From Immersiella caudata (Eukaryota; Ascomycota; Sordariomycetes; Sordariales; Lasiosphaeriaceae), in NCBI GenBank assembly GCA_030512335.1, contig JAULSU010000004.1:930001-994000 (forward strand): a stretch of 64,000 nt of DNA, in the 5' to 3' direction. Below, piece after piece: positions 44,631-54,376 of the stretch. Each line of letters opens with the position of its first letter. Position 1 is the first letter of the stretch. The notes beneath the pieces were generated by a model, which was not told the origin of the DNA, did not search any database, and worked only from the letters and a program-made list of their open reading frames with translations. The translations under genes were made by a program, and so were the position numbers.

Positions 44631-45320
44631 GGTGACTGGCGCAGCGTGGATGATCTCCAGTCGAGATGAGCTGCAGCACCGAGGGTTATGTCGGGGAACG
44701 GCGAGGACGTTGCAACAGAAAAGCATCCCAGCGGAGTCTATGCTTCAACGGTCGGGCCGACGCTGGGCCTTTCCGATCCCAGCTGCCAGTGGCGGCTACC
44801 AGGGTGGGACTCGGCTCGGATCGTGACCCGTTGGTAGAGGCCGCAAAGGTTCTCTCTTGTGGGAGGGAGCAGCCAAACACACCAATCGAGTGGGGCCTAA
44901 CCGGAGTGGCTGGCCAAAACTGCTGCCGAAACTGTGACCAGACGTCTTGATTCTCTGGCGACCTGAGATAAGCGAACAGAGGAAAAGAGCTGCGGCTTTG
45001 CTCATTCACCGGCCTATTAATACCCAATACCTCGCACCTTCCTTTATCGTTGTTCATTTCAAGCATTCTCCGTGTTCTTTGACATGCAAGCCTCGGGCTG
45101 GAAGAAGCCAGTCGCAGAAGATGTGCCGCCCCACATCACCGTTCACGAGGCAAACAGAGGAGTCCGGGACGTTCGATCGACCCACGAGGCGCTTCCACGG
45201 GCGCAGATACATGATCAGTCCTCGAATCCACTGATACCTTCTTGCGTGTTCTGCTTATCTTTGGCGCCATGGTGTTTTCCCACGGAATTCCAGCTCCTTT
45301 TTGTCCAAACTTAAAACAGA
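44631..45320. other. Intergenic region; possible small gene at 45084
   Basis: A leader-like pyrimidine-rich stretch precedes an ATG at 45084 that opens MQASGWKKPVAEDVPPHITV and runs about 77 codons. It may be a small gene or an unrecognised first exon. Support is weak. Confidence 0.25.
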
Positions 45321-46871
45321 ATGCCACGGTCCGGCCCGTTGGCCGAAGGAACCCGTCCTGTTGCCTCTCGCTTCTCGATCTCTTCCTACCTCTATCGAGT
45401 TCTTTGTCCCAACATCAGCGTCGCAGACACACCCGCCGGTCCCATGTCATCCACCTCCGATCATCACGAAGCGCCACACGGTTGGTTTGCGGGCGTTCTC
45501 AATTCGATACCGCTACCGTCGATGTTTCGCTCCGCCGACACCGACGAAAAACGAAGGCGGCGAAGATCCCGTCGGGGAACCGACCAAAAACAACCTACCT
45601 TGAAGCAGGAGGTTGCCAGCTTGAAGGGCGCCCTTGAAGAAAAAGAAGACTTTGAGAGAGCCCTACGACAAGAGATCGACGCCCTTGGAGATAATCTTCG
45701 GGAGGAGGATACGCAACGGAAATACTTATCAGATCAAGTTTTCGCCTGGCAACAATATTCAGGGTCTCAAAAGGCGGAAATTGACCGACAGGGGGCAACA
45801 ATCAGAAATCAACAGCAACAGATCCAAGCCCTGCGACAAGGCCAAGACCTTCGATCCTTCTCAGAAACGACAGGGCCTGCGCACGACCGCATGCAACAAC
45901 GACTCAACAGACTGCGTCCGAGGATCCAAACATGGAGCCGTTCACTCCTCGGCAAAGCCGCCAGGGTGCCTGCCCACCAGTTGGCCACCTCAGAGCATGT
46001 CCCGAGGCCGAGTTATGAGGTGATCTTCGGCCAGATATGCGACGGCAGCACCACCTGGGGTGATATCGAGAGATCGAAACTGACAGTCTGTGACATTATC
46101 GTTGCCATCGCCTCAAATATCGTTGTCGAGCTTGGCATCTGTCATCCCTTGGGACCTTGCACTCAACAGATGCATCACGGTTTTAGCAGCATGCTCTGGG
46201 ACACGATGTTCGCAAGCCGGGACTCTGGTACTCAGCACAGGAAAGCGGCTAAGCAATGGCAAGCAGCATGTCTCAGGATGTACAACTCTTCCCGTGGGGT
46301 GACGAGCTCCTTGGGCACTGCCGAAGAAAAGTCGAACATTGCCGAAGGGTTTATACAGGGAACGTGTCTTGCAGTATCCCAGACGCTGCAGCCAATTCTC
46401 GACGTGGTCCTTGGCGACGGAAACCGCAACGTATTTGACAGCGGAGAGAATCTCGAGAAGCTGCGTGACATCGTTGCTGAGGCTGTGGATATCGGGAGAA
46501 ACCTAGGAGAGCTTCGCGCTGATCTGATCATTATGAACAATCGATGGTTTCAACATCGTTCTGATCCTGACGGATTCATCTCGCCCAGTGATCTCGGAGC
46601 TCGAATAGACCCTCGGTTCTCAGCGGAAGAGGAAGAAAGTCAAGCAATTTGTAGGGCTAAGGTTGGTATCGTACTGTTTCCCGGGTTGTTGAAGTACGGT
46701 AACGACGACGGAGAGAGGTGGGATAGTTGGACGGTTTGGACTCCTGCTAAAGTGCAGCTTATAAGAGTGGAGGCGGAAGGGATGTCGGCTGATCAAGGTT
46801 GCGGGCTGCGCAAGTCATTGTCGTTTTCTCGTAGCAGGAGTGCGAGTCCTTACATCTCAGCCTCAAGCTAG
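45321..46871 (+). CDS. Orphan coiled-coil protein
   Basis: A single exon of 516 residues from the ATG at 45321. An internal ATG at 45444 (MSSTSDHHEAPHGW) is also possible. A basic patch (EKRRRRRSRRG, about 76-86) precedes a charged coiled coil with heptad-like spacing (about 90-175, LKQEVASLKGALEEKEDFER at its start). The C-terminal half is globular, with FGQICDGSTTWGDIERSKL and an Arg/Ser-rich end (SLSFSRSRSASPY). There is no signal peptide or membrane helix. No family is recognised, though similar proteins in moulds are usually annotated hypothetical. The uninterrupted long frame with coding-like composition supports a real gene. Confidence 0.7.
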   Translation: MPRSGPLAEGTRPVASRFSISSYLYRVLCPNISVADTPAGPMSSTSDHHEAPHGWFAGVLNSIPLPSMFRSADTDEKRRRRRSRRGTDQKQPTLKQEVASLKGALEEKEDFERALRQEIDALGDNLREEDTQRKYLSDQVFAWQQYSGSQKAEIDRQGATIRNQQQQIQALRQGQDLRSFSETTGPAHDRMQQRLNRLRPRIQTWSRSLLGKAARVPAHQLATSEHVPRPSYEVIFGQICDGSTTWGDIERSKLTVCDIIVAIASNIVVELGICHPLGPCTQQMHHGFSSMLWDTMFASRDSGTQHRKAAKQWQAACLRMYNSSRGVTSSLGTAEEKSNIAEGFIQGTCLAVSQTLQPILDVVLGDGNRNVFDSGENLEKLRDIVAEAVDIGRNLGELRADLIIMNNRWFQHRSDPDGFISPSDLGARIDPRFSAEEEESQAICRAKVGIVLFPGLLKYGNDDGERWDSWTVWTPAKVQLIRVEAEGMSADQGCGLRKSLSFSRSRSASPYISASS

Positions 46872-47153
46872 GACTAATCTTCCGGTATCAATCCCCACCG
46901 CTGTTCCCTAGACCCGCCCCTCCCCGTTATTGGATGCAGGTTCGACGCACGCTCAGTCCTCGACTCGAGGCTGATGATATAGACATTACGTCTGGGCCAC
47001 GGCAGCATGAACTCATCAACCTCCTGCCGACGTTGCACGTAAATGACGCAGCGTGAGGGCTCACACCAATAAAGTACCCCGATCTCCCCCAAGTTGTCAA
47101 CCCCTCCCTCGAGGGCTACAGCTCTCTCGCCTAGTGCTCACAGTTGACTCAAA

Positions 47154-48356
47154 ATGGCCACCGCCATAGCCACCCCCCTCCTCAGGTTCGCCCTCGAGAA
47201 GGCCGCCGGCGCGGCTGTCTCCAAGCTCTTCGAAAAGGGCCTCAACTACCTCAACGGTGGCAGCGATGCCGACAAGATTCAGTGCGGCATCAGTGAGGTC
47301 TTCCGCGAAGTGCAGCAAGTCAAGCTCGCGATCGACTCCATGTCTAAACGCCTCGACGAAGGCATCCTCCGCCTGCGCAAGGACCACCTCAACGGCCCCC
47401 TGAACGATATCGAGTCGTGCTACTCGACCGTTCAGGACTGCATCGACACGGCCTTCAAGCTCAAGAACGAAATCAAGGACAAGAACGAGTTAGAAAAGGC
47501 ACTCGGCAGGCTGCAGGACAGACTCAACTCCAAGCTCAAGCTAGCAGCCAATACCATCCCCGGCCATCTCGCCCGCGTCGATGCCTTCCTCCAGGAACCG
47601 GAATTTCTCAACTCCGCCGCCAGCATCGCCCTCAACAGCTCTCAAGATTTTCTCACCTACTACATGAAGATGAAAATCCTCTTCACCGCCTACTGGCTCA
47701 TCACCATCAAAGGCCTCACCCTCCTTCTCATGGCCCAGCTCGTCCCCGCCGTCGAGTTCGAGGAAGCCCCCCTCACCATCAAACGCCTCTCCGCCAAAGT
47801 CGCCGAGGAAGAACGCGCCTTCTGCAACGTCGTCGGTAACTACACCGTCAAACTCGCCGAGTTCATCCTCGCCTCGCCCAACACCCGTCGTCCGATCGTG
47901 TGGCTCAGCGGATGGGGCGATAATATCGAGTGTGTGATGCGTGAGTACGTTCCGCTCGTGCACAACAACGTCCCGCGCATTAGGAACGAAGGTGGAAAGC
48001 ACGTGTACCTCCTCGAGGTCACGACCGACGTGTCAAAGGATAATTTCGATGTGACGAAGAATTATCCCATGCGCATCTGGGCGGATCAAGGGGTTGATCA
48101 TATCGAGAGGAGCGATGAGAGGTTGCCGATTTACATGTCGAATTATAAGCCGCACGATAGTGGATGGTACATCAAACCGATTGAGGTGGGGAGTGATCGG
48201 TATCGGCTTATGGCGGCGGACGGGAGGTGGGCGAACTCGGTGTTGGTGACGGGGTGGAATGAGAATCGGTTGGAGTTTAGGTATAACATTGATGTGAAGA
48301 GCGGGTTTGATGGCAGGCCGGATAGGGGGTATTTTGGGTTGGTGCCTTGTGTGTGA
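47154..48356 (+). CDS. Two-domain helical/beta protein, possibly pore-forming-toxin-like
   Basis: A single exon of 400 residues, no signal peptide. Residues about 1-240 are predicted by eye to be almost wholly helical, with a strongly hydrophobic hairpin-like segment at about 170-200 (MKMKILFTAYWLITIKGLTL is its core). Residues about 260-400 look beta-rich, with several short strands and aromatic residues. A long helical bundle carrying a hydrophobic hairpin followed by a small beta domain is the general plan of cytolysins of the ClyA/Hbl/Xax kind, and of some fungal self/non-self effectors. This is a fold-level impression only. The third-position C bias in the first half is strong, then weakens, so the two halves may have different histories. 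It lies close to HET and NLR-type genes. Confidence 0.75.
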   Translation: MATAIATPLLRFALEKAAGAAVSKLFEKGLNYLNGGSDADKIQCGISEVFREVQQVKLAIDSMSKRLDEGILRLRKDHLNGPLNDIESCYSTVQDCIDTAFKLKNEIKDKNELEKALGRLQDRLNSKLKLAANTIPGHLARVDAFLQEPEFLNSAASIALNSSQDFLTYYMKMKILFTAYWLITIKGLTLLLMAQLVPAVEFEEAPLTIKRLSAKVAEEERAFCNVVGNYTVKLAEFILASPNTRRPIVWLSGWGDNIECVMREYVPLVHNNVPRIRNEGGKHVYLLEVTTDVSKDNFDVTKNYPMRIWADQGVDHIERSDERLPIYMSNYKPHDSGWYIKPIEVGSDRYRLMAADGRWANSVLVTGWNENRLEFRYNIDVKSGFDGRPDRGYFGLVPCV

Positions 48357-48731
48357 GTTGAGAAGGTTGCCTCGGGGGGATGGGTTGGCGTTGGGAAAAG
48401 TTTGGGTTCTTGGGCTTGGACTCCGACGCTTTCATAGGGTGGACTGATATGATACGGTGGCTAGGTGATCAAGGTAGCTATTTATTAGTTGCCTTGGTGT
48501 CAATGGTGTCAGGTGTGGGCTCTCCAGCGGAACTAAAATCTCGATAGGCGGGTTGGAAGACGCGTGGTTTCAAAGAGTGAGAGTGACGCCAACCTGGAGA
48601 TGTAGAAGGGGGAGTGAGAGATACGCGACGGGACGTGGACACTTGTCAGAGACCGCTACGTTCACGGGGTTATGAACGGGGAGGCTTTTGATGTCGGAAA
48701 GTGTCACGAGATCCGTATTGTATAGTCTGAG
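48357..48731. other. Intergenic, no supported gene
   Basis: The 3' flanks of two convergent genes. Nothing recognised. Confidence 0.4.
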
Positions 48732-49430
48732 TCAGACACCTGAGTTAGATGATTGGGTACGTCTTGTTGGCGGATCTTCATCACCTTTGGACAGCATTCC
48801 AGTCAAGCTGGCGCCCGCTGCCGAGCCCCCCTCTCGGAACCGGATCTCCGGCACTGACTCAGCATCGATGGGAGCATGCGACCCCCCATTCAGCGACAGC
48901 TGCATGAAAGTCGTGTCCATCCACCTCCCAAACTTGTATCCCGACCCTTGGAGTGTGCCTGAGATGCGGAACCCAAGGCTCTGATGGAATCTAACCGAAG
49001 CATTCTCTTCCAGATTGCCTTCGCCCGACTCCCCTATGACAGCTATCACCTAGCGGAAACCCATCCTCTCACATTCACGGATGATGGCCCGCATCAGTAA
49101 CCTCCCCACTCCACGGCGTCTTGCGCTGGACGAGACATACACCGAGTGCTCAACGGTGAAGCGATACGATGGGCGCGGTCGGTACGGACTGACGTAGGCG
49201 TAACCGAGAGTGGATGTTGAATCAGGAGTTGAGGTGTCCTCTGCCACAAAACAAGGGAATCCGGCAGCTTGGACGGATTCGAGCCGGTGACGCATTTCCT
49301 CTTCGCTGGGTGGGTCAATTTCGTAGGTCGCTGTGGTGCGGAGAACGGCGTCGGTGTAGATTTCTGTGATGGCGCTGATGTCAGTTGACAGGCTCATTGG
49401 CTTGATTATGATGTTTGTGCTTTGCGGCAT
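48732..49430 (-). pseudogene. GNAT acetyltransferase (phosphinothricin-acetyltransferase-like) with in-frame TAG
   Basis: From the ATG at 49430 the frame runs 126 codons, meets a TAG (49052-49050), and continues open in the same frame to 48732. The GNAT domain spans the stop: ITEIYTDAVLRTTATYE, VEHSVYVSSSARRRGVGRLL (acetyl-CoA-binding R/Q-x-x-G-x-G/A type loop), CERMGFR before the stop, and VIAVIGESGEGNLEENASVR then FHQSLGFR after. The family has Gln at the stop position, so CAG to TAG is the simplest origin. Proteins of this group N-acetylate small amines such as phosphinothricin or methionine sulfoximine. The truncated product would lack the C-terminal part of the fold. Confidence 0.75.
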
Positions 49431-49639
49431 TTTGGTTCGTTTTTTCTCGAATTGTCTCAACGTGAGCGGTGGGGTGGGTGCGAATGGTGATCTCAGCGTG
49501 CCGTTTGGTGATAAACCAAGGTTTTGCCGACTGCTGGCAGCTGCCAGCCTAGAAGTGTCCTCCCCTTTTGGGCCGATGCTGGTTGGCTAGCCCAGATCGG
49601 ACGAGAGACAACTGTGCGAAGGCGTTGCATTCAGAGGTC

Positions 49640-50689
49640 ATGGAGAGGGGCCCAATGCAACTCCCCAGGGATGTGGAAACATCCGGGAAATCAACCAGAA
49701 TCCACATAGCGCGCACCATCGCTGAGTGGGTCGACCACCTTTCCTGGCACCGCTTCGATATCATCGGCAGTTTCTATTCCAGTCACCAGACTGAAAATCT
49801 CCATATCGATCCCGGCAATCAGACGGCAGAGCTCGATTCCAGTCATTACAGCCCTCCGACGAAAGAGGCCTATCTCGATCATTTGATCAGTCAGACGAAA
49901 GAGCCCCATCTTGATCATCCCGTCGTTCAGATGAAAGGGCTTTATCTCGGTCGCCCCGTCATCCAGCAGCTCAGGAGCGACTGGCGACACGATTACCACC
50001 ACCAACGTGGCCCCTTCCGCGATCTTCACAGCTATATGCGCTCCTTCATCGGTATGTGTCGCACCCTCTGCCCCTTTGCCCCGGACATCCTCCCTACCCA
50101 GTCAATCGGAAGCACCCCTTGTCTTCGCGCATTATTCATACATCGCGTTCAAATTCTCAATGAACCTTGGCTGCCTTCTCAGTCGGCCTTTTCACATGCT
50201 CAACAGGCCTTAGTTTCCAGATTGGAAGGCATAGAAAGATCTCTCCGATACCTCTCGGCATTTCAAGAACGGCTTTTACATTTGCTAAGTTACTGCGTGC
50301 GCGCCTTTGAAGGGAACAAGGAATTCACTTTGGCTGGGCATAAATTAGGTAGTTTCTTCGACGTCGATCCGGACTTTGAGCGGATTGGAAGCAAAGAGGT
50401 CCTCCCTTCGCTGCGGCATGCGTTGAACGCCAGGGATAGGATCAATTTGTATAGGAGGTTGTTTACCACGGGTGAGTATGGGTTTGTGGGGATGGGGATG
50501 CAGGAGGTCAGGAAGGGGGATGTGGTTGCTGTGTTGTTTGGGTGTAGTATGCCTGTTGTTTTGAGGGAGGATGAAGGGGGGAGGTGGAGGGTTGTCGGGG
50601 AGTGTTATATTCATGGGCTGATGGAGGGGGAGGGGATGGGGATGTTGGAGAGGGGGGAGGTGGTGGAGAGGGATTTTGAGATTTGGTGA
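49640..50689 (+). CDS. HET C-terminal protein lacking the HET domain, with 12-residue repeats
   Basis: One exon of about 349 residues from the ATG at 49640; non-ATG codons extend the frame upstream. The C-terminal 100 residues match the tail of heterokaryon-incompatibility proteins: RRLFTTGEYGFVGMGMQEVR, KGDVVAVLFG, VVGECYIHGLMEGEG. The N-terminal HET core is missing. Residues about 50-110 are a run of imperfect 12-residue units (consensus T-K-E-x-Y/H-L-D-H-x-I/V-x-Q). It is either a truncated relic still open, or a short HET-related protein with its own role. It lies 115 bases from the 3' end of the full-length HET gene at 50805-53813, in convergent orientation. Confidence 0.6.
   Translation: MERGPMQLPRDVETSGKSTRIHIARTIAEWVDHLSWHRFDIIGSFYSSHQTENLHIDPGNQTAELDSSHYSPPTKEAYLDHLISQTKEPHLDHPVVQMKGLYLGRPVIQQLRSDWRHDYHHQRGPFRDLHSYMRSFIGMCRTLCPFAPDILPTQSIGSTPCLRALFIHRVQILNEPWLPSQSAFSHAQQALVSRLEGIERSLRYLSAFQERLLHLLSYCVRAFEGNKEFTLAGHKLGSFFDVDPDFERIGSKEVLPSLRHALNARDRINLYRRLFTTGEYGFVGMGMQEVRKGDVVAVLFGCSMPVVLREDEGGRWRVVGECYIHGLMEGEGMGMLERGEVVERDFEIW
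49789..49968 (+). repeat. 36-bp coding minisatellite, about five degenerate units
   Basis: Three clear 36-bp units start at 49861, 49897 and 49933, beginning GAAAGAG or GAAAGGG and sharing CTCGATCAT-like cores. Two more diverged units precede them. The unit keeps the reading frame. Confidence 0.75.
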
Positions 50690-50804
50690 ATTTTGTGCAC
50701 GGCAGGTCAACAGGTTGCATACTGCACAAGGCGGAGTCCCCCCGCACAGACCAGAACTGGGAGAAATCAAGTTGCTCTTTACTCGTCATCTCCGTTAAAA
50801 CATT

Positions 50805-53800
50805 TTACTCAACCGCAACAACCATCTCCCGTCCCTCGCCAAACGCCGCCCACCCCCCAGCCTCATCCCCCCACCGCTGCGTCATGGCCAACCCGATCCT
50901 CACATAAAACCCCTCCAAAAACGGCGACTCAGCCAACACCAAAAAGTAGTCCTTCATAATCGTCCGCCCCGATGGCAGCTCGAACCGGTACGTGCCCATC
51001 CTCAGCGCCCACAGCGGGTGCGTAGCGGGCGACGTCCACCCCGTCCGGCACGGGCAGGCGGGGGACGAGCACAGCTGGCGCGGGAAGAGCAGGGTGGTGA
51101 GCATGGATTGGTAGTCGTCCGAGAGCTGCGGGTTGTACGTGGCTGCGAGGCGCGGGCGCGTCCAGCACGGGAAGCGGTCCGGGAGACCAGGCGGCGTGGG
51201 GCCTGCGAAGGGGTTATCTGGTGTGGGTTGGGGTTGGGATGGTTGGTTTCCTTGTTGCTGAGGCGGAGGCGCCTGCTGTGCTCGAGGTGGAAGATTTGGA
51301 ATTTCGGCAGCCGGGGTGTACCTGTGGATGGCCTCGACAGTTCGACGCTCCTCCTCGCGGAGACTGTCGGAGAGGGAGGGGCTCCAGGCGTGGTAGTCGT
51401 CTACAACGTTGTCTCCAAACAGACAGGGTAAGTCGGGGCAGAAGGTGATGACGCAGCCGCTGGGGAAGCGGATATCGTGGATCGCTGTGGTGCTCATGGT
51501 GGCCAGGAGAAAGTCGATGGACAGGAAGGTGCCCGGGATGCGCTCCGTCGTGCCGGATCCCCGCCTCGTTGCTGGGATGGATCGGGCCTGCACCGGATAC
51601 ACGGTGCCAGAGAACTGGATGTAGCCGTGCACCAGCTGCTGTTTCAGATCCCCTTCTGGGCGCACCGTTGCGAAGTCGACAATGCTGGCTCGAGGGTAAA
51701 ACTGCGTCCGGACACTTTCGGCATATACAGGGTCGCAGTGCTTGGCCTCGGTGGGCCAGTTGACGGCAAACGGTAGAGAGCTCCACGACCACGACGGGAA
51801 CATCTGCCCGGCCAGGACACCGGGTATCAGCCGGACGAGATCGGTATACTCAAGGGACTGCACCGGCTTCCCGGAGCGCACGCCTTCCCTGTAATCCCGG
51901 CCTTGGAACATGGACAGGGATGAGTAGTCGTTTTGTTTGGCCAGGAAGGAGCTCGCCAAGTTAAACGACACCAAGCCAGCCGAAGTATCGGGGCCGGGAA
52001 TGCCGAGCTGGGCTTTGATGCCTCGAAAGCCGTCAAAGTGCCACAAGAGGCTCTCGAGAAGGCCGTTTTGCCAGTGTCCGGCCAGATACGCCGACGGGAC
52101 ACCGAGCGTCTCGAAGCCTGGCTGAAATATCCCTGTCAGACCGTGGATGGCAGCAAGACGATCGCGCGGGTTGGTCAGCAGCCGGGTCGAGTAGTCCTTT
52201 ACCAGCTGCGTCCAGTAGAAGACGAGAAAGGCGCCCTCGTCGCCGCCAAAGAGCTTCATGGGCCCCTCGTCACCGAACTGCGAGATGTGGAGTTCACCGA
52301 GGTCCATGACCTTGAAGAAGCGATCGATGACCTGCACCCGGCTTTTGTACTCGAGCGAAGGTTCCCGGCATTCGCAAAACGACGTCTCTAGACAGCGCCA
52401 CGACATCTCGAACCGGGACAGTCGCAGCAGCCGCGTGGCGAGGAATCCCTCTTGAAGCGTCCAACCGCGCGATTTCAGGGGGAAGAGGAGACCCTGGTTC
52501 CAAGAGGCGACGTGTTGATGCGCTACCCCCGATGAGAGACGCACGTGGATTGCGTCCGGGTCCAAATCCTCTGCGAGCTGCACTCGTTGGAGCCGGGCCA
52601 GCTTCGCCTTGGCCACCATGGTCCCTAACGGCACCTTGTCAAAGTCGAAGTCGCGCATGGTGAAGGAGGTGCACAGGTTGGGCATGCGGAGGAAGTGCTG
52701 CATGTTCATGGGCTGTCGGCAGTCCTCGGCCGTCTCGTTCTGGATGACCAAGTCGGCGTGGTGGTACACTTGACCCATGCTCACGACCTGGGCAGCCCAG
52801 TCCGCCGGGTCATCTTGAACGATGCACAAGGCATCGATCCAGAGGAACTGGAATCCGATGGAACGGGCTAACTGTATGGCGCTGAAGACACCAGCGGGAA
52901 GTGACAGCGTCGAGATGGCCTGCCGGTGCTGCTCGAGGTTTCCCTTTACCGTCTGCACATTCGCGCCGGCACCCGGGCCCCAGCAGTAGCTCAGGGCCGC
53001 CCACGGACCCGAGACCTCAGTTCCATCGATGAGGCGGACGGCATCGAAGGCGCCGTGCACCACACTGCCAATGTCCAGAATCCTGGACGGGACAAACGAG
53101 TCCGCTTCTCCTCCGCATTTATGCGTGTCCTTACAGATCTGTATCCAGCGTTTCACCTTGGAAAAGGCCTCCTGTCCGCAGTTGGTAGCACACACCGGCG
53201 ACGCTGCCGAGAGGGTGGGATAATAAAGCTCGGGAAACGACGACTTGTACTGCTGCAGCGGCACCATGACCTGCAAGCTCTGTTGCATCTCTCCGATGAA
53301 GCGCTGACGGGTATCAAAGGCAGTCACCCCCAGGGGCGTCCCGGGCTGGTTGGGCGCGTAAATGAACTTGTGCGCCATGCCGAAGCCCTCGGCTGACTCT
53401 GAGAATTCGTCAAACCAGCTGGGATTGAAGGCCATCAATGCGCCGACAACGACTCGGCACCACTTGCACCCGGACATGGCGCTGCGAATCCACGCATCCG
53501 CCCCATGCAGTGGCGGTTCCCAATGGTTCCGGAAACAAGGAACCGCTCTGCCTGCTGCATCCTTCATCATCATAGGCTGGCCTTTCTGCAGCGCCATTGT
53601 CTGTATGCGAGCTCCAAACAGCTCTATCTCTTCCTGGCTGAGCATGCGGAGGTCGTGGCAGACGAGGCATTTGTCGTCCGGGTGACCGAGGTAGTCAATG
53701 CCAGTACCGATCGCGGCCGAGGAGCCTGAAGCCTGACTGCTTTCTCGACTGGCGATCGGTGCGGGGTCCGCACCCAGGGGGAAGATGTCGATGCATTGGC

Positions 53801-53813
53801 CCTCACCCGCCAT
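50805..53813 (-). CDS. HET-domain protein (heterokaryon incompatibility type)
   Basis: One exon of 1002 residues with no need for introns. The HET domain is complete: WAALSYCWG (271-279), WIDALCIVQDD (325-335), VYHHADLVI, and RGWTLQEGFLATRLL (449-463). A Cys-containing N-terminal region (CLVCHDLRML, CKWC) precedes it, as in many members. The C-terminal half includes FPSWSWSS, a Gln/Pro-rich linker (about 850-890), and a Cys-rich SSPACPC segment. Such proteins trigger cell death or growth arrest when incompatible hyphae fuse, usually together with an NLR-type or other partner. The complete open frame, unlike several neighbours, suggests it is active. Confidence 0.9.
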   Translation of the reverse strand: MAGEGQCIDIFPLGADPAPIASRESSQASGSSAAIGTGIDYLGHPDDKCLVCHDLRMLSQEEIELFGARIQTMALQKGQPMMMKDAAGRAVPCFRNHWEPPLHGADAWIRSAMSGCKWCRVVVGALMAFNPSWFDEFSESAEGFGMAHKFIYAPNQPGTPLGVTAFDTRQRFIGEMQQSLQVMVPLQQYKSSFPELYYPTLSAASPVCATNCGQEAFSKVKRWIQICKDTHKCGGEADSFVPSRILDIGSVVHGAFDAVRLIDGTEVSGPWAALSYCWGPGAGANVQTVKGNLEQHRQAISTLSLPAGVFSAIQLARSIGFQFLWIDALCIVQDDPADWAAQVVSMGQVYHHADLVIQNETAEDCRQPMNMQHFLRMPNLCTSFTMRDFDFDKVPLGTMVAKAKLARLQRVQLAEDLDPDAIHVRLSSGVAHQHVASWNQGLLFPLKSRGWTLQEGFLATRLLRLSRFEMSWRCLETSFCECREPSLEYKSRVQVIDRFFKVMDLGELHISQFGDEGPMKLFGGDEGAFLVFYWTQLVKDYSTRLLTNPRDRLAAIHGLTGIFQPGFETLGVPSAYLAGHWQNGLLESLLWHFDGFRGIKAQLGIPGPDTSAGLVSFNLASSFLAKQNDYSSLSMFQGRDYREGVRSGKPVQSLEYTDLVRLIPGVLAGQMFPSWSWSSLPFAVNWPTEAKHCDPVYAESVRTQFYPRASIVDFATVRPEGDLKQQLVHGYIQFSGTVYPVQARSIPATRRGSGTTERIPGTFLSIDFLLATMSTTAIHDIRFPSGCVITFCPDLPCLFGDNVVDDYHAWSPSLSDSLREEERRTVEAIHRYTPAAEIPNLPPRAQQAPPPQQQGNQPSQPQPTPDNPFAGPTPPGLPDRFPCWTRPRLAATYNPQLSDDYQSMLTTLLFPRQLCSSPACPCRTGWTSPATHPLWALRMGTYRFELPSGRTIMKDYFLVLAESPFLEGFYVRIGLAMTQRWGDEAGGWAAFGEGREMVVAVE

Positions 53814-54376
53814 GTCTGGTGTTATAGGTGCTGAGGGGTCACACTAGGGACTTTCTGGAGGCGTTGATTGCTGGAGCGTCGAGGACATGCTTGCAGGATT
53901 GCGTTGTGGTTCGCTCCCCAGAACCTTCCGCAATATCCCCGCTGAGCGGCTTGGCAGCTGAGTGCCTGTGTGCTGAATCGGGGCGACGACATCCATGGCC
54001 ACACATTCTGCAGCCAAGCCGCCAAAATGCTGCAGTGACTAACTAGAAGTCGATAAGTTAGCTTTTCCTTGAGGCATGTCACCGATTTTGCCCATAGCTC
54101 TTCCACGGCCCATCTTCAGTCAGAGTCCAGATACCCTTGTGACAATCCGCACACCACCCACCCCCGTATTATTGGATTCGTGTGGTCCCGTTCTGAGGCC
54201 ACCCCTTGCTGATACAAGACTGAGATTCAGAAACTTCAGTCTAGCTACAGCCAGACCGGCTCCCATGCAGACGGGTCCGGCTGCGCGACACTTGTTCCGC
54301 CCCCAGAGAGCCTGAACCGAAGCCTCTTTTTCTCAAAGACCAATCTTCGAATAATGGACGAAAAAGAAAGTCCAAG
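53814..54376. other. Intergenic, promoter side of the HET gene
   Basis: No gene recognised. Confidence 0.4.
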
